Part shown: in pieces, positions 1 through 9,676 of the stretch
Numbering within the stretch: the first letter of the stretch is position 1
Layout: the number at the start of each line of letters is the position of its first letter
Assembly (NCBI GenBank): GCA_945638575.1
Contig: CALZDP010000002.1
Coordinates: 62,001 to 126,000 of the forward strand
Length of the DNA: 64,000 nucleotides
Direction of reading: 5' to 3'
Source: an uncultured Clostridia bacterium
GTDB lineage: Bacteria; Bacillota; Clostridia; Christensenellales; Borkfalkiaceae
Notes under the pieces: generated by a model
What the model was told of the DNA's origin: nothing
Databases searched by the model: none
Seen by the model: only the letters and a program-made list of their open reading frames with translations
Program-made: the position numbers and the translations under genes

Positions 1-1
1 T

Positions 2-1354
2 CAAGGGCTTATTGATACCAACGAAAAGGAACTTTCGGCTCATCAAGAAGAAATTATAGCGGTTACAGAGCGTTTAAACGAAATTTCCGCAGAATACACG
101 CATATAGAAGAAGGAAATAAGCAATTAGTAGAAGAAAAGCAGACTGCCTCGGACAGTGCGCAAAAGCATCAAAGCGAAAACGAACAAAGAAAAGCAAAAC
201 GCGACGAATTGATGCAACAAATTACCGACAGCAAGACGAGAGATTCTTACTTAGTTGCGGAAATTAAATCTGCCAACGCCGACATCGAAAGACTCGGAGA
301 GGCTTTAAACGACGATAACAGCGTAATTGACAGAAACAACCAAATAATCCAATCCGATAAAGGTGTTTTGGAAGGATTATACGATGAAATCAGTAAAATT
401 ACCGCACAAGCGGAAGAGACTTCGGGCATAAAAGAAATACGCGAACAACGCGACGCCGAAGAAAAGAAGCGCAGCGAACTTGATTCGACTATTCAGCAAG
501 ATAACCTTAAACGTGAAGTTCTCAATGCCGAAATAAACAAGATTTCCGAAAAGAAACACCAAATGGAAATAGAAATTTCCAAAGTCGACGGCGAACTTGA
601 ATACATGCAAAAGCGTGTTGAAGAGGAATATAACGAAACTTACGAAACTTGCGCTTCGTTACGCGATCCCGAATATGATATTTCTACCTCTAACGAAGAA
701 ATTTCCGAATTAAAGAAGAGAATATCAAAATTGGGCGGAATTAACGCAAACGCTATTCAGGAATACGAGCAGTTAAGTCAGCAATATCAACAACTTTTAA
801 CCCAAAAAGAAGACCTTGAAAAGGCAGAATCCGACTTAAAAGAGGTTTTGAATACAATTCGTAACCAAATGCTTACCGAATTTAACAGCGGATTTGAAGA
901 AATAAGAAAGCACTTCCAACAAATATTTAAAGAACTTTTCGGTGGCGGTAGAGCAGACTTGATACTCGATTATACCGACGTTACGGATCCGCTTAACGCA
1001 GGTGTTGAAATCGTTGCCGAACCGCCCGGAAAAAAACTGCAAAAGATTTCCCTTTTGTCAGGCGGTGAAATGGCGCTTACGGCTATAGCGATTTTGTTCG
1101 CAATACTAAAGTTGCGCCCGATGCCTTTCTGTGTTTTAGACGAAATCGAAGCGCCTTTGGACGACGCTAACGTCGAAAGATTTGCAAGGTACCTTAAAAA
1201 GTTCTCTAACGAAACGCAATTTATCGTTATAACACACAAAAAGGTTACAATGGAACTTGCAGACGCACTTTTCGGCGTTACCATGCAAGAAAAAGGCGTA
1301 TCAAAAATCGTTTCGGTAAAACTTAGCGATATTAACGAAACTATGACCGACTAA
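2..1354 (+). CDS. smc: Chromosome segregation protein SMC, C-terminal part (5' truncated by window edge; frame open from base 2)
   Basis: Coiled coil followed by LLSGGEMALTAIAILFAILKLRPMPFCVLDEIEAPLDDANVERF ABC signature/Walker B; the listed ORF start at 209 is internal. Confidence 0.95.
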   Translation, partial: QGLIDTNEKELSAHQEEIIAVTERLNEISAEYTHIEEGNKQLVEEKQTASDSAQKHQSENEQRKAKRDELMQQITDSKTRDSYLVAEIKSANADIERLGEALNDDNSVIDRNNQIIQSDKGVLEGLYDEISKITAQAEETSGIKEIREQRDAEEKKRSELDSTIQQDNLKREVLNAEINKISEKKHQMEIEISKVDGELEYMQKRVEEEYNETYETCASLRDPEYDISTSNEEISELKKRISKLGGINANAIQEYEQLSQQYQQLLTQKEDLEKAESDLKEVLNTIRNQMLTEFNSGFEEIRKHFQQIFKELFGGGRADLILDYTDVTDPLNAGVEIVAEPPGKKLQKISLLSGGEMALTAIAILFAILKLRPMPFCVLDEIEAPLDDANVERFARYLKKFSNETQFIVITHKKVTMELADALFGVTMQEKGVSKIVSVKLSDINETMTD

Positions 1355-1363
1355 GGAGTATAA

Positions 1364-2260
1364 ATGGGATTTTTTTCTAAACTAAAAGAGTCTCTTTCAA
1401 AGACAAAAAACGCCATACAATTGAAGATTTCACAAATTTTTACGAGGGATAAAATCGGCGAAGATTTTTATGACGACCTTTTGGATATTTTGATTTCTTC
1501 GGATATATCCGTTACCACGGCTGAAACTATTATCGACGATTTGCATGATAAGATGAAAAAAGAAAAAGTCGCCGATAAAGAGCAGGTGCTTGATGCGCTT
1601 CGCTCGGTTTTAAAGGAAACTTTGGACAAAGCGAAACCTCTCGATATTAAGTTTCCTGCTATTATTATGGTAATCGGCGTAAACGGCGTTGGTAAAACTA
1701 CATCAATAGGCAAACTTGCCAATATGTACGCCAAACAGGGCAAAACGGTTACAATAGCCGCCGCTGATACATTCAGGGCTGCCGCAACCGAACAACTCGA
1801 CGTTTGGGCGGAAAGGGCAAAAGTCAGAATTATCAAGCAAGGTGAAGGAAGCGATCCTTCCGCCGTTGTTTTTGACGCGGTGTCTTCGGTAAAATCAAAA
1901 AAAGCCGACCTTCTTATTATCGATACTGCGGGACGTCTTCACGTTAAGGCAAACTTGATGGAAGAATTAAAAAAGATGTCGCGCGTCGTTACAAAAGAAT
2001 ACCCCGAAGCAAATTTTTACAAACTAATAGTGCTTGACGCTACTACCGGACAAAATTCCTTTTCGCAAGTGGAACTATTTAACGAAGCGATCGGTATCGA
2101 CGGTATTATACTTACTAAACTTGACGGTTCGGCTAAGGGCGGATTTATACTTTCTTTAGCAGACGAACTTGAAGTTCCTGTTACATACGTAGGCGTAGGC
2201 GAAAAACTTGACGATATAGTACAATTCGATTCTCAAGAATTTGCCGAAGGTCTGGTGTGA
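1364..2260 (+). CDS. ftsY: Signal recognition particle receptor FtsY
   Basis: GVNGVGKTTSIGKLA, DTAGRLHVKANLMEEL, TKLDGSAKGG motifs; follows smc as is common in Firmicutes. Confidence 0.97.
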   Translation: MGFFSKLKESLSKTKNAIQLKISQIFTRDKIGEDFYDDLLDILISSDISVTTAETIIDDLHDKMKKEKVADKEQVLDALRSVLKETLDKAKPLDIKFPAIIMVIGVNGVGKTTSIGKLANMYAKQGKTVTIAAADTFRAAATEQLDVWAERAKVRIIKQGEGSDPSAVVFDAVSSVKSKKADLLIIDTAGRLHVKANLMEELKKMSRVVTKEYPEANFYKLIVLDATTGQNSFSQVELFNEAIGIDGIILTKLDGSAKGGFILSLADELEVPVTYVGVGEKLDDIVQFDSQEFAEGLV

Positions 2261-2272
2261 TCGAGGTTTTTT

Positions 2273-3568
2273 ATGAGTTTATTTTCAAAAAAGCGCGCTG
2301 TCTGGTATCCATTGGATAACGCCGCAAAAATATATCCTCCAACCGCAAACAGCCGTCGTGCTCACGTTTTTTGCTTTTCGGCAATGATGGATAGCGAAAT
2401 TCAGCCCGATGTTTTGCAATCTGCGGTAACTAACGTTTTAAAACACTATCCTACTTTTAAAACCAAACTAAAAAAGGGGGTTTTTTGGTATTATCTTGAA
2501 GAAAACAATAAGCCCATTAAGGTTTTTGAAGAACCGCCATATTTTCTTAAACAGATAAATTATAAGGAAAATAACGATTTTTTGTTTCAAGTAATGCACA
2601 TAAGAAACAAAATTTCAATTAAAATTTTCCACGCGCTTACAGACGGCACCGGCGGTTTTAGATTTTTTTCGGAAATTCTAATCGAATATCTTGCGCTTTT
2701 GGGACACGTTATCGACCTTGAAGAAAAAATTAAACCTATCGACGAACCATCTAATATGGATAGTGCAGACGATAGTTTTTTGACTTACGAAAACGTTACC
2801 CACGAAAAGGCCGAAAATCCGCCAAAGCCTTACTCGATTAAAGGCACGCCATTCGATTACGACGGTTGCGGATTGATTACTGCGGAATTTGATTTAGATG
2901 AAATTAAAAGGCTTGCAAAGGAAAATGAAGTTTCTATAACTTCATATCTTGCTGCGGTATATTCTTATTCCGCATACGAAACTTATTTAAGTAATAAGCC
3001 ATACGGTAACAGGCTTATCACCGTTCTTATACCTTGTAATTTGCGTAAAAAGTACGGTGGCGACACCATGCGCAACTTCACTATGTTTGCCAGATTTTTG
3101 AACGACTGGGGCAAAAATCAATGTTCGGTTGAAGAACTTGCCAAAATTGCTCAAAAACAAATTACCGAGGGAACTACCAAAGAAAAACTTGATAAAATTA
3201 TACATGATAACGTAAAAACGGAAAAGAATTTCTTTATTAAAATTACCCCGTTGTTTTTGAAAAATCTTATTATGCGACTCGTTTACCTTAAAGTCGGCGA
3301 AACTCTGCAAACACTTGACCTGTCTAATATCGGGCTTCTGAATTTGCCCGAAGGTTTACAGAAATACGTAAAAAAGATAACTTTTGCTATTGCACCGACT
3401 TTTTCTTGCGCTCACCAAACGGGGGCAGTGGGCTATAACGGCAAACTTTACGTAACGTTTTCACGTAATTACACGGAAACCACCCTTGAAAAGAACTTCA
3501 TACGCCATTTTACAAATAAGGGATTAAAAGTAAAAGTAAGCAGTAATTATTGGGAGAGCCGCCCATGA
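2273..3568 (+). CDS. Condensation/alcohol-acetyltransferase-like protein
   Basis: WYPLDNAAKIYPP N-terminus and FHALTDGTGG (HxxxDG acyltransferase/condensation motif). Confidence 0.7.
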   Translation: MSLFSKKRAVWYPLDNAAKIYPPTANSRRAHVFCFSAMMDSEIQPDVLQSAVTNVLKHYPTFKTKLKKGVFWYYLEENNKPIKVFEEPPYFLKQINYKENNDFLFQVMHIRNKISIKIFHALTDGTGGFRFFSEILIEYLALLGHVIDLEEKIKPIDEPSNMDSADDSFLTYENVTHEKAENPPKPYSIKGTPFDYDGCGLITAEFDLDEIKRLAKENEVSITSYLAAVYSYSAYETYLSNKPYGNRLITVLIPCNLRKKYGGDTMRNFTMFARFLNDWGKNQCSVEELAKIAQKQITEGTTKEKLDKIIHDNVKTEKNFFIKITPLFLKNLIMRLVYLKVGETLQTLDLSNIGLLNLPEGLQKYVKKITFAIAPTFSCAHQTGAVGYNGKLYVTFSRNYTETTLEKNFIRHFTNKGLKVKVSSNYWESRP

Positions 3569-4239
3569 AACATTGTAAATATTGTAATATCGACGTGGAT
3601 ACATCTAACGATTTTTGTCCGCTTTGCTTTAATCACCTTGAAGAAGTCAATTCTTCGTACGAGCAGTTTTATACGCCCCGTCTCAAAAACGAGACCGCCG
3701 ACAGAAAAAAGCATTTTATAACTAAATTATTTTTATTTTTAACCATTTGTTCGATAGTCATTTGCTTTTTTATAAACTTTTTGACCGACTTTAAAATAAA
3801 ATGGTTTTTGGTTGTAACTTTCGGCATTATATACGTTTGGGTTTTGGTTGCGCATACTATTATGTCAACCCAGTCGGCGTTTAAAAAAATATTTTTGCAG
3901 TTGATTTCTATAATTGCACTTCTGTATTTTACCGAACAAGTTGCGGAACCTCACGATTGGTTGCTTCAATATGTTTACCCGTCTATTTCTTTCACCGTGG
4001 TTGCGGTAATATGTTTGATACTTTTTATCGATAAAAACCGAAACGATAAAATCCTTGGATTTGCCACCATAATTTTGCTTATGGGTATAGGTTCGTTACT
4101 GTTTATCATTTTTAAACTTTCTCCCTTTGTTTTACTTAATTTTATAAACTGTATTCTTTGCGGTTTAACTATAATCGGCATTTTGATTTTCGGTAACCAC
4201 GCAATAAAACAGGAATTATCAAAAAAACTTCATTTGTAA
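3550..4239 (+). CDS. Zinc-ribbon membrane protein (DUF6320-like)
   Basis: CKYCNIDVDTSNDFCPLC zinc ribbon followed by several TM helices; overlaps the upstream acyltransferase ORF by 19 nt. Confidence 0.65.
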   Translation: MGEPPMKHCKYCNIDVDTSNDFCPLCFNHLEEVNSSYEQFYTPRLKNETADRKKHFITKLFLFLTICSIVICFFINFLTDFKIKWFLVVTFGIIYVWVLVAHTIMSTQSAFKKIFLQLISIIALLYFTEQVAEPHDWLLQYVYPSISFTVVAVICLILFIDKNRNDKILGFATIILLMGIGSLLFIIFKLSPFVLLNFINCILCGLTIIGILIFGNHAIKQELSKKLHL

Positions 4240-4242
4240 TTT

Positions 4243-5268
4243 ATGAAAAAAGCGAAAAGTAATCTAATAAGCACAAAAATAATAAAAACAGCCATATTTT
4301 TTGTAGCCGTAATTGTTATTTGCGTAACTTATTATTACCTTTCGCCCTTTTTATTAAGTGAAAAACCATCTTCAATAGATAAGTTTCCGATTGCTTTAAG
4401 CGGAACTGCGAAAAATGATTTAGAGATTCATTTTATTGACGTCGGGCAAGGGGACGCGTCTTTAATAAAAACGCCGGACGGCAAATTTATCATGATAGAC
4501 GCAGGCGTTGATGATGAAAAGGTTACCGATAAAGTAATAAATTATCTGAAAAAGATCGGAGTAACCAAAATAGATTATTTAATTGCTACACATCCGGACG
4601 CCGACCACATAGGCGGATTTCCTAAGATATTTGATCGTTATAAGGTTAAATTTGTATTTAGATCGTACGTGAAATCGGACAATATCAAAACAGACAGGCT
4701 AAAAGACAGATTTAATCCGCCCGAAGCCAACTATTCGGCAACAGATGTTTATGCGGATTTTATAAATTCCGTAAAAGACGAAAGATGCGAATGGGTATTC
4801 ATTAACGCCGAAACAGATTTAACTATTCACTATGATAACGATTTCTTCAAAATGGATTTTTTGACGCCGTCTAAACCGATAAATGAAGTCAAATATAACG
4901 ATTTAAACGATTATTCACCCCTTCTCAAAATTTCTTATGCGGGATTTTCCGCAATGTTTACAGGCGATGCAACCAAATCAGTCGAAGAGGAAGCGTTAAA
5001 AATCTATGGCAATTCAACGCTTGACTGCGATCTTTTGAAGGTGGCGCATCACGGTTCGGATACTTCAACCGGTCGGGCTTTTTTAAAAGCCGTTTCGCCG
5101 AGTTATGCTGTTATTTCGTGCGGAGTTGATAATGAATACGGGCATCCGCACATAGAAGTTACGACGGCGCTTTTGGAATCTGCCGTAAAAATTTACAGGA
5201 CGGATAAAAAGGGGAATATCGTTTTTAAAGTAAACAAAAATGGTGAATCTTCGGTTTTATTTAACTAA
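4243..5268 (+). CDS. ComEC-like metallo-beta-lactamase-fold hydrolase, secreted/membrane anchored
   Basis: N-terminal TM, IHFIDVGQGDASLIKTPDGKFIMIDAG, ATHPDADHIGG, FTGDATKSVEEE, KVAHHGSDTST. Confidence 0.9.
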   Translation: MKKAKSNLISTKIIKTAIFFVAVIVICVTYYYLSPFLLSEKPSSIDKFPIALSGTAKNDLEIHFIDVGQGDASLIKTPDGKFIMIDAGVDDEKVTDKVINYLKKIGVTKIDYLIATHPDADHIGGFPKIFDRYKVKFVFRSYVKSDNIKTDRLKDRFNPPEANYSATDVYADFINSVKDERCEWVFINAETDLTIHYDNDFFKMDFLTPSKPINEVKYNDLNDYSPLLKISYAGFSAMFTGDATKSVEEEALKIYGNSTLDCDLLKVAHHGSDTSTGRAFLKAVSPSYAVISCGVDNEYGHPHIEVTTALLESAVKIYRTDKKGNIVFKVNKNGESSVLFN

Positions 5269-5270
5269 AA

Positions 5271-5304
5271 AAATAATGACGACTTTTGGTCGTCATTATT
5301 TTTT
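5271..5304 (+). terminator. Rho-independent terminator after MBL hydrolase gene
   Basis: 13-bp perfect stem AAATAATGACGAC/GTCGTCATTATTT followed by T tract. Confidence 0.9.
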
Positions 5305-5313
5305 GTAAACGAA

Positions 5314-5336
5314 AACCCCGCCATAGTGGCGGGGTT
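5314..5336. repeat. Perfect palindromic stem-loop
   Basis: AACCCCGCCA-TAG-TGGCGGGGTT, 10-bp perfect stem. Confidence 0.75.
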
Positions 5337-5407
5337 CAAAAGAGGCTATTGCCGATGAGGAAAAAATAAACTATAAAGTGAGGGATAAAAGCGGCAGTAA
5401 AAATAGT

Positions 5408-5504
5408 GGTCATTTTGAGCGAAGCGAAAAATCCCATAATACAAAGTCCGACCGCCACAACGACCAATGGGATTCTTCACCTCACAAGGAGGTTCAGAAT
5501 GACC
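5408..5504. repeat. Imperfect inverted-repeat intergenic element (MITE/REP-like)
   Basis: GGTCATTTTGAGCGAAGCGAAAAATCCCAT (5408-5437) pairs with ATGGGATTCTTCACCTCACAAGGAGGTTCAGAATGACC (5467-5504). Confidence 0.7.
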
Positions 5505-5621
5505 GCATAAAATACGCTCGTTTACGAGCGGCAAATAATCCCTTGCGTGGGTGTCTGCCCAATTCTCTGGCGCACTTGTGCGCAGCCAGTAGTGATTAGG
5601 GCTATGCCCGAAAATGAAATA

Positions 5622-5640
5622 CCACCCGCTATGCGGGTGG
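5622..5640 (-). terminator. Hairpin downstream of spoVG
   Basis: CCACCCGC-TAT-GCGGGTGG stem just 3' of the spoVG stop; moderate T content on the minus strand. Confidence 0.5.
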
Positions 5641-5653
5641 ATTATTATTAAAA

Positions 5654-5911
5654 TCAATTCAGCAATTTGTACTGCTCTAAGATTACGTCCAGCAACATAT
5701 TACGTGTTTCGCAGTTTATCGGGTGGGCTATATCGGTATAACCGCCCTCGGCGGTTTTTCTGCTTGGCATAGCAATAAACGGACCGTTTGCGCCCTCGAT
5801 GATCTTTATGTCATGGATGACAAAACAATCATCGATAGTAATAGTAGCCACCGCTTTTAGTTTGGTTCTTTCTGCTTGGACTTGCCTGATTTTAACATTT
5901 GTAATTTTCAT
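5654..5911 (-). CDS. spoVG: Septation/sporulation regulator SpoVG
   Basis: MKITNVKIRQV..., IHDIKIIEGANGPFIAMPSRKT, DIAHPIN; RBS aaggag upstream. Confidence 0.97.
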   Translation of the reverse strand: MKITNVKIRQVQAERTKLKAVATITIDDCFVIHDIKIIEGANGPFIAMPSRKTAEGGYTDIAHPINCETRNMLLDVILEQYKLLN

Positions 5912-6092
5912 AATTCTTCTCCTTAATTATTTCCGCATTAATATATATACTACGAATGACAAAATTTTACAATAATTTACCTGCATTTTTTTGAATATTT
6001 TTATAAAATTTGAAAAAATTTTGAATTTTTGCAACTTTTTTAACTAATTTTAATATATTAGAAGGAAAAGTGAGTTTTATATTTATAAAAAT

Positions 6093-7388
6093 ATGCGAGT
6101 ACATTTTATCGGAATAGGCGGTGTTTCAATGTCTGCACTTGCCAAATATTTATTAAATCACGGATATTACGTAACGGGAAGCGATAGGATTCAAACCTCG
6201 GTTACCGAAGAATTAGAAAATCTTGGTATAAAGGTTTATATAGGCCATAAGGCGGAAAATTTGAAAAATGCCGAAATCGTCATTTATACTTCCGCAATAA
6301 AAGAAGATAATCCCGAACTTCAGTCGGCGCGCATAAACAAATTGGCATGTTTTGACAGGGCGGAACTACTTAACTATCTTTCTAAGCGATTTAAGTTTAA
6401 AATCGGGGTTTCCGGCTGCCACGGAAAAACAACCGTTACATCCATTTTAAGTCATATTTTATTTTCCGCTAACTGTTCTTTTACGGCGCATATAGGCGGA
6501 TATGACAAGGAATTCGGTAACCTTATAGATAACGGACAAAGAATATTTTTGACCGAAATTTGCGAATTCAGCCGTAATATCGGTAAATTTACCGCAGACG
6601 TAGGCGTAGCGTTAAATATCGACAACGACCATATGAACTGCTACAAAAATATGGAAGATTTATCGAAAACTTTTTACGACTATTTGGATCGTTCAAAATA
6701 TAAGGTTATCAATATCGATGATAAATACTTAAAAAAATATAAGGGTTCAAAAATCACTTACGGATTTAAAGAAGGGGATTTTCACGTTAAAAACCTAAAG
6801 ACCAACTCTCAGACGCAGTCCTTTACCGTAATGGAATACGGCAGTCCTTTGTTTGATATCGAAACCAAACTGCAAGGCAAATATTCGGTTATGAATATTC
6901 TTGCGGCGGTTTCCGTTGCGCGCTCTTTAGGGGTAAACGCAGAAAACGTTTTAAAAGGAATTCAATCGTTTAGGGGCGTTAAAAGAAGAAACGAATTCAT
7001 AGGTAAAATTAACGGCGCAAAAGTAATTGCCGATTATTGCCACCATCCGTCGGAAATAAAATGCTTTTTAAGCGGATTAAAAACGAAAAAACTTATAGTA
7101 GTGTTTCAACCGCATACATATTCTCGCACAAAAATATTGCTGAAAGATTTTGTAAACGCTTTATCCGGAATAGAAAATTTGTATTTATATAAAACTTACG
7201 CCGCAAGAGAAGATTTCGATATCGAAGGATCTTGCATGACGTTGGCAAGTTACCTTCCAAATTCAAAATATTATGACAATTTTGAAAGTTTGTATCAAGA
7301 CGTAACTAATAACGCCACGGAAAGCGACACCGTTGTAATTTTAGGCGCAGGCGACTTATACCAAAAAATTTGCGACAAATTATCATAA
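6093..7388 (+). CDS. murC: UDP-N-acetylmuramate--L-alanine ligase (Mur ligase family)
   Basis: HFIGIGGVSMSALA, GSDRIQTSVTEELENLGIKVYIGH, GCHGKTTVTS, FQPHTYSRT. Confidence 0.9.
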   Translation: MRVHFIGIGGVSMSALAKYLLNHGYYVTGSDRIQTSVTEELENLGIKVYIGHKAENLKNAEIVIYTSAIKEDNPELQSARINKLACFDRAELLNYLSKRFKFKIGVSGCHGKTTVTSILSHILFSANCSFTAHIGGYDKEFGNLIDNGQRIFLTEICEFSRNIGKFTADVGVALNIDNDHMNCYKNMEDLSKTFYDYLDRSKYKVINIDDKYLKKYKGSKITYGFKEGDFHVKNLKTNSQTQSFTVMEYGSPLFDIETKLQGKYSVMNILAAVSVARSLGVNAENVLKGIQSFRGVKRRNEFIGKINGAKVIADYCHHPSEIKCFLSGLKTKKLIVVFQPHTYSRTKILLKDFVNALSGIENLYLYKTYAAREDFDIEGSCMTLASYLPNSKYYDNFESLYQDVTNNATESDTVVILGAGDLYQKICDKLS

Positions 7389-7428
7389 AAAGTTATGATT
7401 AAAAAGTGGTCAAAAAAAGTTATCAAAA

Positions 7429-7478
7429 AAAGACCGTGATTTTACTGCGCTTTTACGGCAACTAAAAACACGGTCTTT
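7429..7478. terminator. Bidirectional hairpin between convergent murC and padR-like gene
   Basis: AAAGACCGTG...CACGGTCTTT, 10-bp stem, A/T flanks. Confidence 0.6.
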
Positions 7479-7481
7479 AAT

Positions 7482-9245
7482 TTAGTTATAGAATCTTAAA
7501 TTTTCAAGATTCAAATATTTAATAATGAAATAAATAGGTATGTTAAGTATTATAATGGAAGGATACAAAATGTACTTAATCAGTTGCGCCGTGTCGGAAA
7601 AATCAACTTCCGCCAATATAGCAAACACTATCATAATCAGTACAAGGTTAAGCATTATTATAATACATAACTCGATTACGGACTTCATAGTAGGTATAGA
7701 ACCGACTTTTCGCTTTGGATCAATAAAATATATGAATAAGGAAACAATCGGGAATAACGCAAGAACTGCCGCCGCAATCATAAACGGTGTGTACGATAGC
7801 CCTGCCGCATTTGCGGTAAAATAACCCAATAATACAATTTCAGCCAAAGCAAAAAGGAAAAATATCAAAGAAGAAACCGCAACAAGTTTATTTACTAATA
7901 TGGAATTAACTTTTGCTTTGTTTGTTCCGCTTGAAAAACTAACCTTAAATCCTTCGTTTTTAGCAAGTGAGCGTATATCCGAAAAATCGTAATCGTCGAC
8001 GGGTTTTGCAACAGAAACTTCCTGTTTTGTTTCCGGTTGATATTTAGGTTGCTGTTTTTTTGCTGCTTTTTCAGGCTGTTTTAGTTGCTGTTGTTTAGGT
8101 TGAGTCACATGGGACGGCTCGACAACTTGGTCGCCGAAATAGGTTTTAATATCAGTGCCTTTAACGTAATCGAATTCACGTCTTTCTTCTGTTTTTTGCG
8201 GTTTTTTAGTTTGCGGAAATATCTTTTGAAGTACCGCTTTATAATCGTGCGTTACGGCAGTTTCGCCGTTAAAATAGTCGTCTTCATCTTCATTAACGGT
8301 AGGAGAAAATGAAGGGGGTTGGACCGAATTCGGATCGGGAAATTGTGAATGATTTCTGTTTTCAGGGACAGAAGTTACAGTTATAACAGGTTCTGCAACT
8401 GCTTGTTTCAAAGGCGCGCTTTCGGTAGTCTGCGAAGTTTCTTTAACCTCGATTTTTTCATTTTCAGCGGGTTTTTGTGTAACTGAAGATTTGGAAACTT
8501 CAAGTTCTTCTTTAGTTAAACCGACAAGGTTTATTAAATCGAAAGTTTCAGGCGTCGTAGCAAGTTGCGGTGAAACAGATGGCTTTCGATTAGTATCGAG
8601 ATAAGTTGATTGATAATCGTAAGAAGGTTTTTCATCCTTTGCGGTGGGTATGTCAAAGGTTAACTGCTCACCTTTTAAAGGTTCGTTTTTAGGAGGTTCG
8701 GCAGTAGCAATATCGCCGAAATCGATTATCTTAACCTTATCGTCCGAAACGTCGATAAGAGGTTCTTCTTTAGTCTTTTTGGGCTCGACATAAGCGGTGT
8801 CGGGAGAATTCAAATATTCCTTTAAAACTTTATCGATATCCAAATCGGCAACTTGAACGGGCTTTTCTTCCTTAGGCTCCGGTTGTTTTTTAGGGGCTTC
8901 CTGCTTCTTTTCTGGGGTTTCCAGTAAAACGTTAACGACTGAGCGCGACAGTTCCCATTTATCTTTGTTATCGTCGATGTAGTTTTTACCTTTCTCGGTA
9001 AGTTGATAAAACTTACGTCTGACGCCGTCGTCAGAACTTGTGGCGCGGTATTCCGTAACGTAGCCCTGTTTGACGATTCTTTGCAGACAACTATAAAAAG
9101 TACCTTGCTTTAATTCAAACTTTCCGTCGGAACGATCTTCGATTTCATCACGTATTTGATTTGTATGTTTATCTTCGTTTACAAGAGATAACAAGATTAT
9201 CGTATCAAGATGACCACGAAATATCTCACTCGGAATAACGTCCAT
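7482..9245 (-). CDS. PadR-family transcriptional regulator with disordered linker and C-terminal four-TM domain
   Basis: N-terminus FRGHLDTIILLSLVNEDKHTNQIRDEIEDRSDGKFELKQGTFYSCLQRIVKQGYVTEY is PadR winged helix; P/E/K/Q-rich middle; four hydrophobic helices at the C-terminus. Confidence 0.8.
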   Translation of the reverse strand: MDVIPSEIFRGHLDTIILLSLVNEDKHTNQIRDEIEDRSDGKFELKQGTFYSCLQRIVKQGYVTEYRATSSDDGVRRKFYQLTEKGKNYIDDNKDKWELSRSVVNVLLETPEKKQEAPKKQPEPKEEKPVQVADLDIDKVLKEYLNSPDTAYVEPKKTKEEPLIDVSDDKVKIIDFGDIATAEPPKNEPLKGEQLTFDIPTAKDEKPSYDYQSTYLDTNRKPSVSPQLATTPETFDLINLVGLTKEELEVSKSSVTQKPAENEKIEVKETSQTTESAPLKQAVAEPVITVTSVPENRNHSQFPDPNSVQPPSFSPTVNEDEDDYFNGETAVTHDYKAVLQKIFPQTKKPQKTEERREFDYVKGTDIKTYFGDQVVEPSHVTQPKQQQLKQPEKAAKKQQPKYQPETKQEVSVAKPVDDYDFSDIRSLAKNEGFKVSFSSGTNKAKVNSILVNKLVAVSSLIFFLFALAEIVLLGYFTANAAGLSYTPFMIAAAVLALFPIVSLFIYFIDPKRKVGSIPTMKSVIELCIIIMLNLVLIMIVFAILAEVDFSDTAQLIKYILYPSIIILNIPIYFIIKYLNLENLRFYN

Positions 9246-9277
9246 AAAATGTGTAAAATCCTTTATATAATAAATAA

Positions 9278-9306
9278 ATTATATCATTGATAATTATAGT
9301 TGTCAA
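9278..9306 (-). promoter_or_regulatory. Consensus sigma-A promoter for padR-like gene
   Basis: Minus strand TTGACA-N17-TATAAT. Confidence 0.8.
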
Positions 9307-9439
9307 TATTGTTAAACGAAATTTATCAATAATTGACGATTTTTTTTAATTGTACGAAATTATCTATAATTTTAAAGGGCTTTTTTTAATGAAATTCTGT
9401 TAAAATTCATTTTAAAAAGATTGTACAAAATGAAAAACT

Positions 9440-9564
9440 TTTTGCGCATAGATGTTAAATATCAAAATCATCATAATTGTAATAATTTTGTAAATACTTC
9501 ATTAAATGGGAAATTTTGCAGTTTATTCGATATTTTGACGTATACCCATTATCTATGCGCAAAA
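9440..9564. repeat. Long-spaced inverted repeat upstream of recombinase gene
   Basis: TTTTGCGCATAGAT (9440-9453) and ATCTATGCGCAAAA (9551-9564): 14-bp perfect inverted repeat, 97-nt spacer. Confidence 0.8.
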
Positions 9565-9605
9565 GTTGTGTTTTACGCATAATTGTTAATATGTCGCCTA
9601 ATCGA

Positions 9606-9634
9606 TTGACGAGCGAAAAAATATGGTTTATAAT
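9606..9634 (+). promoter_or_regulatory. Sigma-A-type promoter for tyrosine recombinase gene
   Basis: TTGACG-N17-TATAAT, about 43 nt upstream of the GTG start. Confidence 0.75.
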
Positions 9635-9676
9635 ATAACTGTAACAAAATTTTAACTTGAAATTAAGGAGCAAACT

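Noticed and set aside
5346-5657. ORFs 5346..5657 (-) and 5378..5599 (+) in the repeat region
   Set aside because: They translate palindromic intergenic repeats (HFERSEKSH-type peptides), have no RBS and lie on both strands; treated as non-coding.
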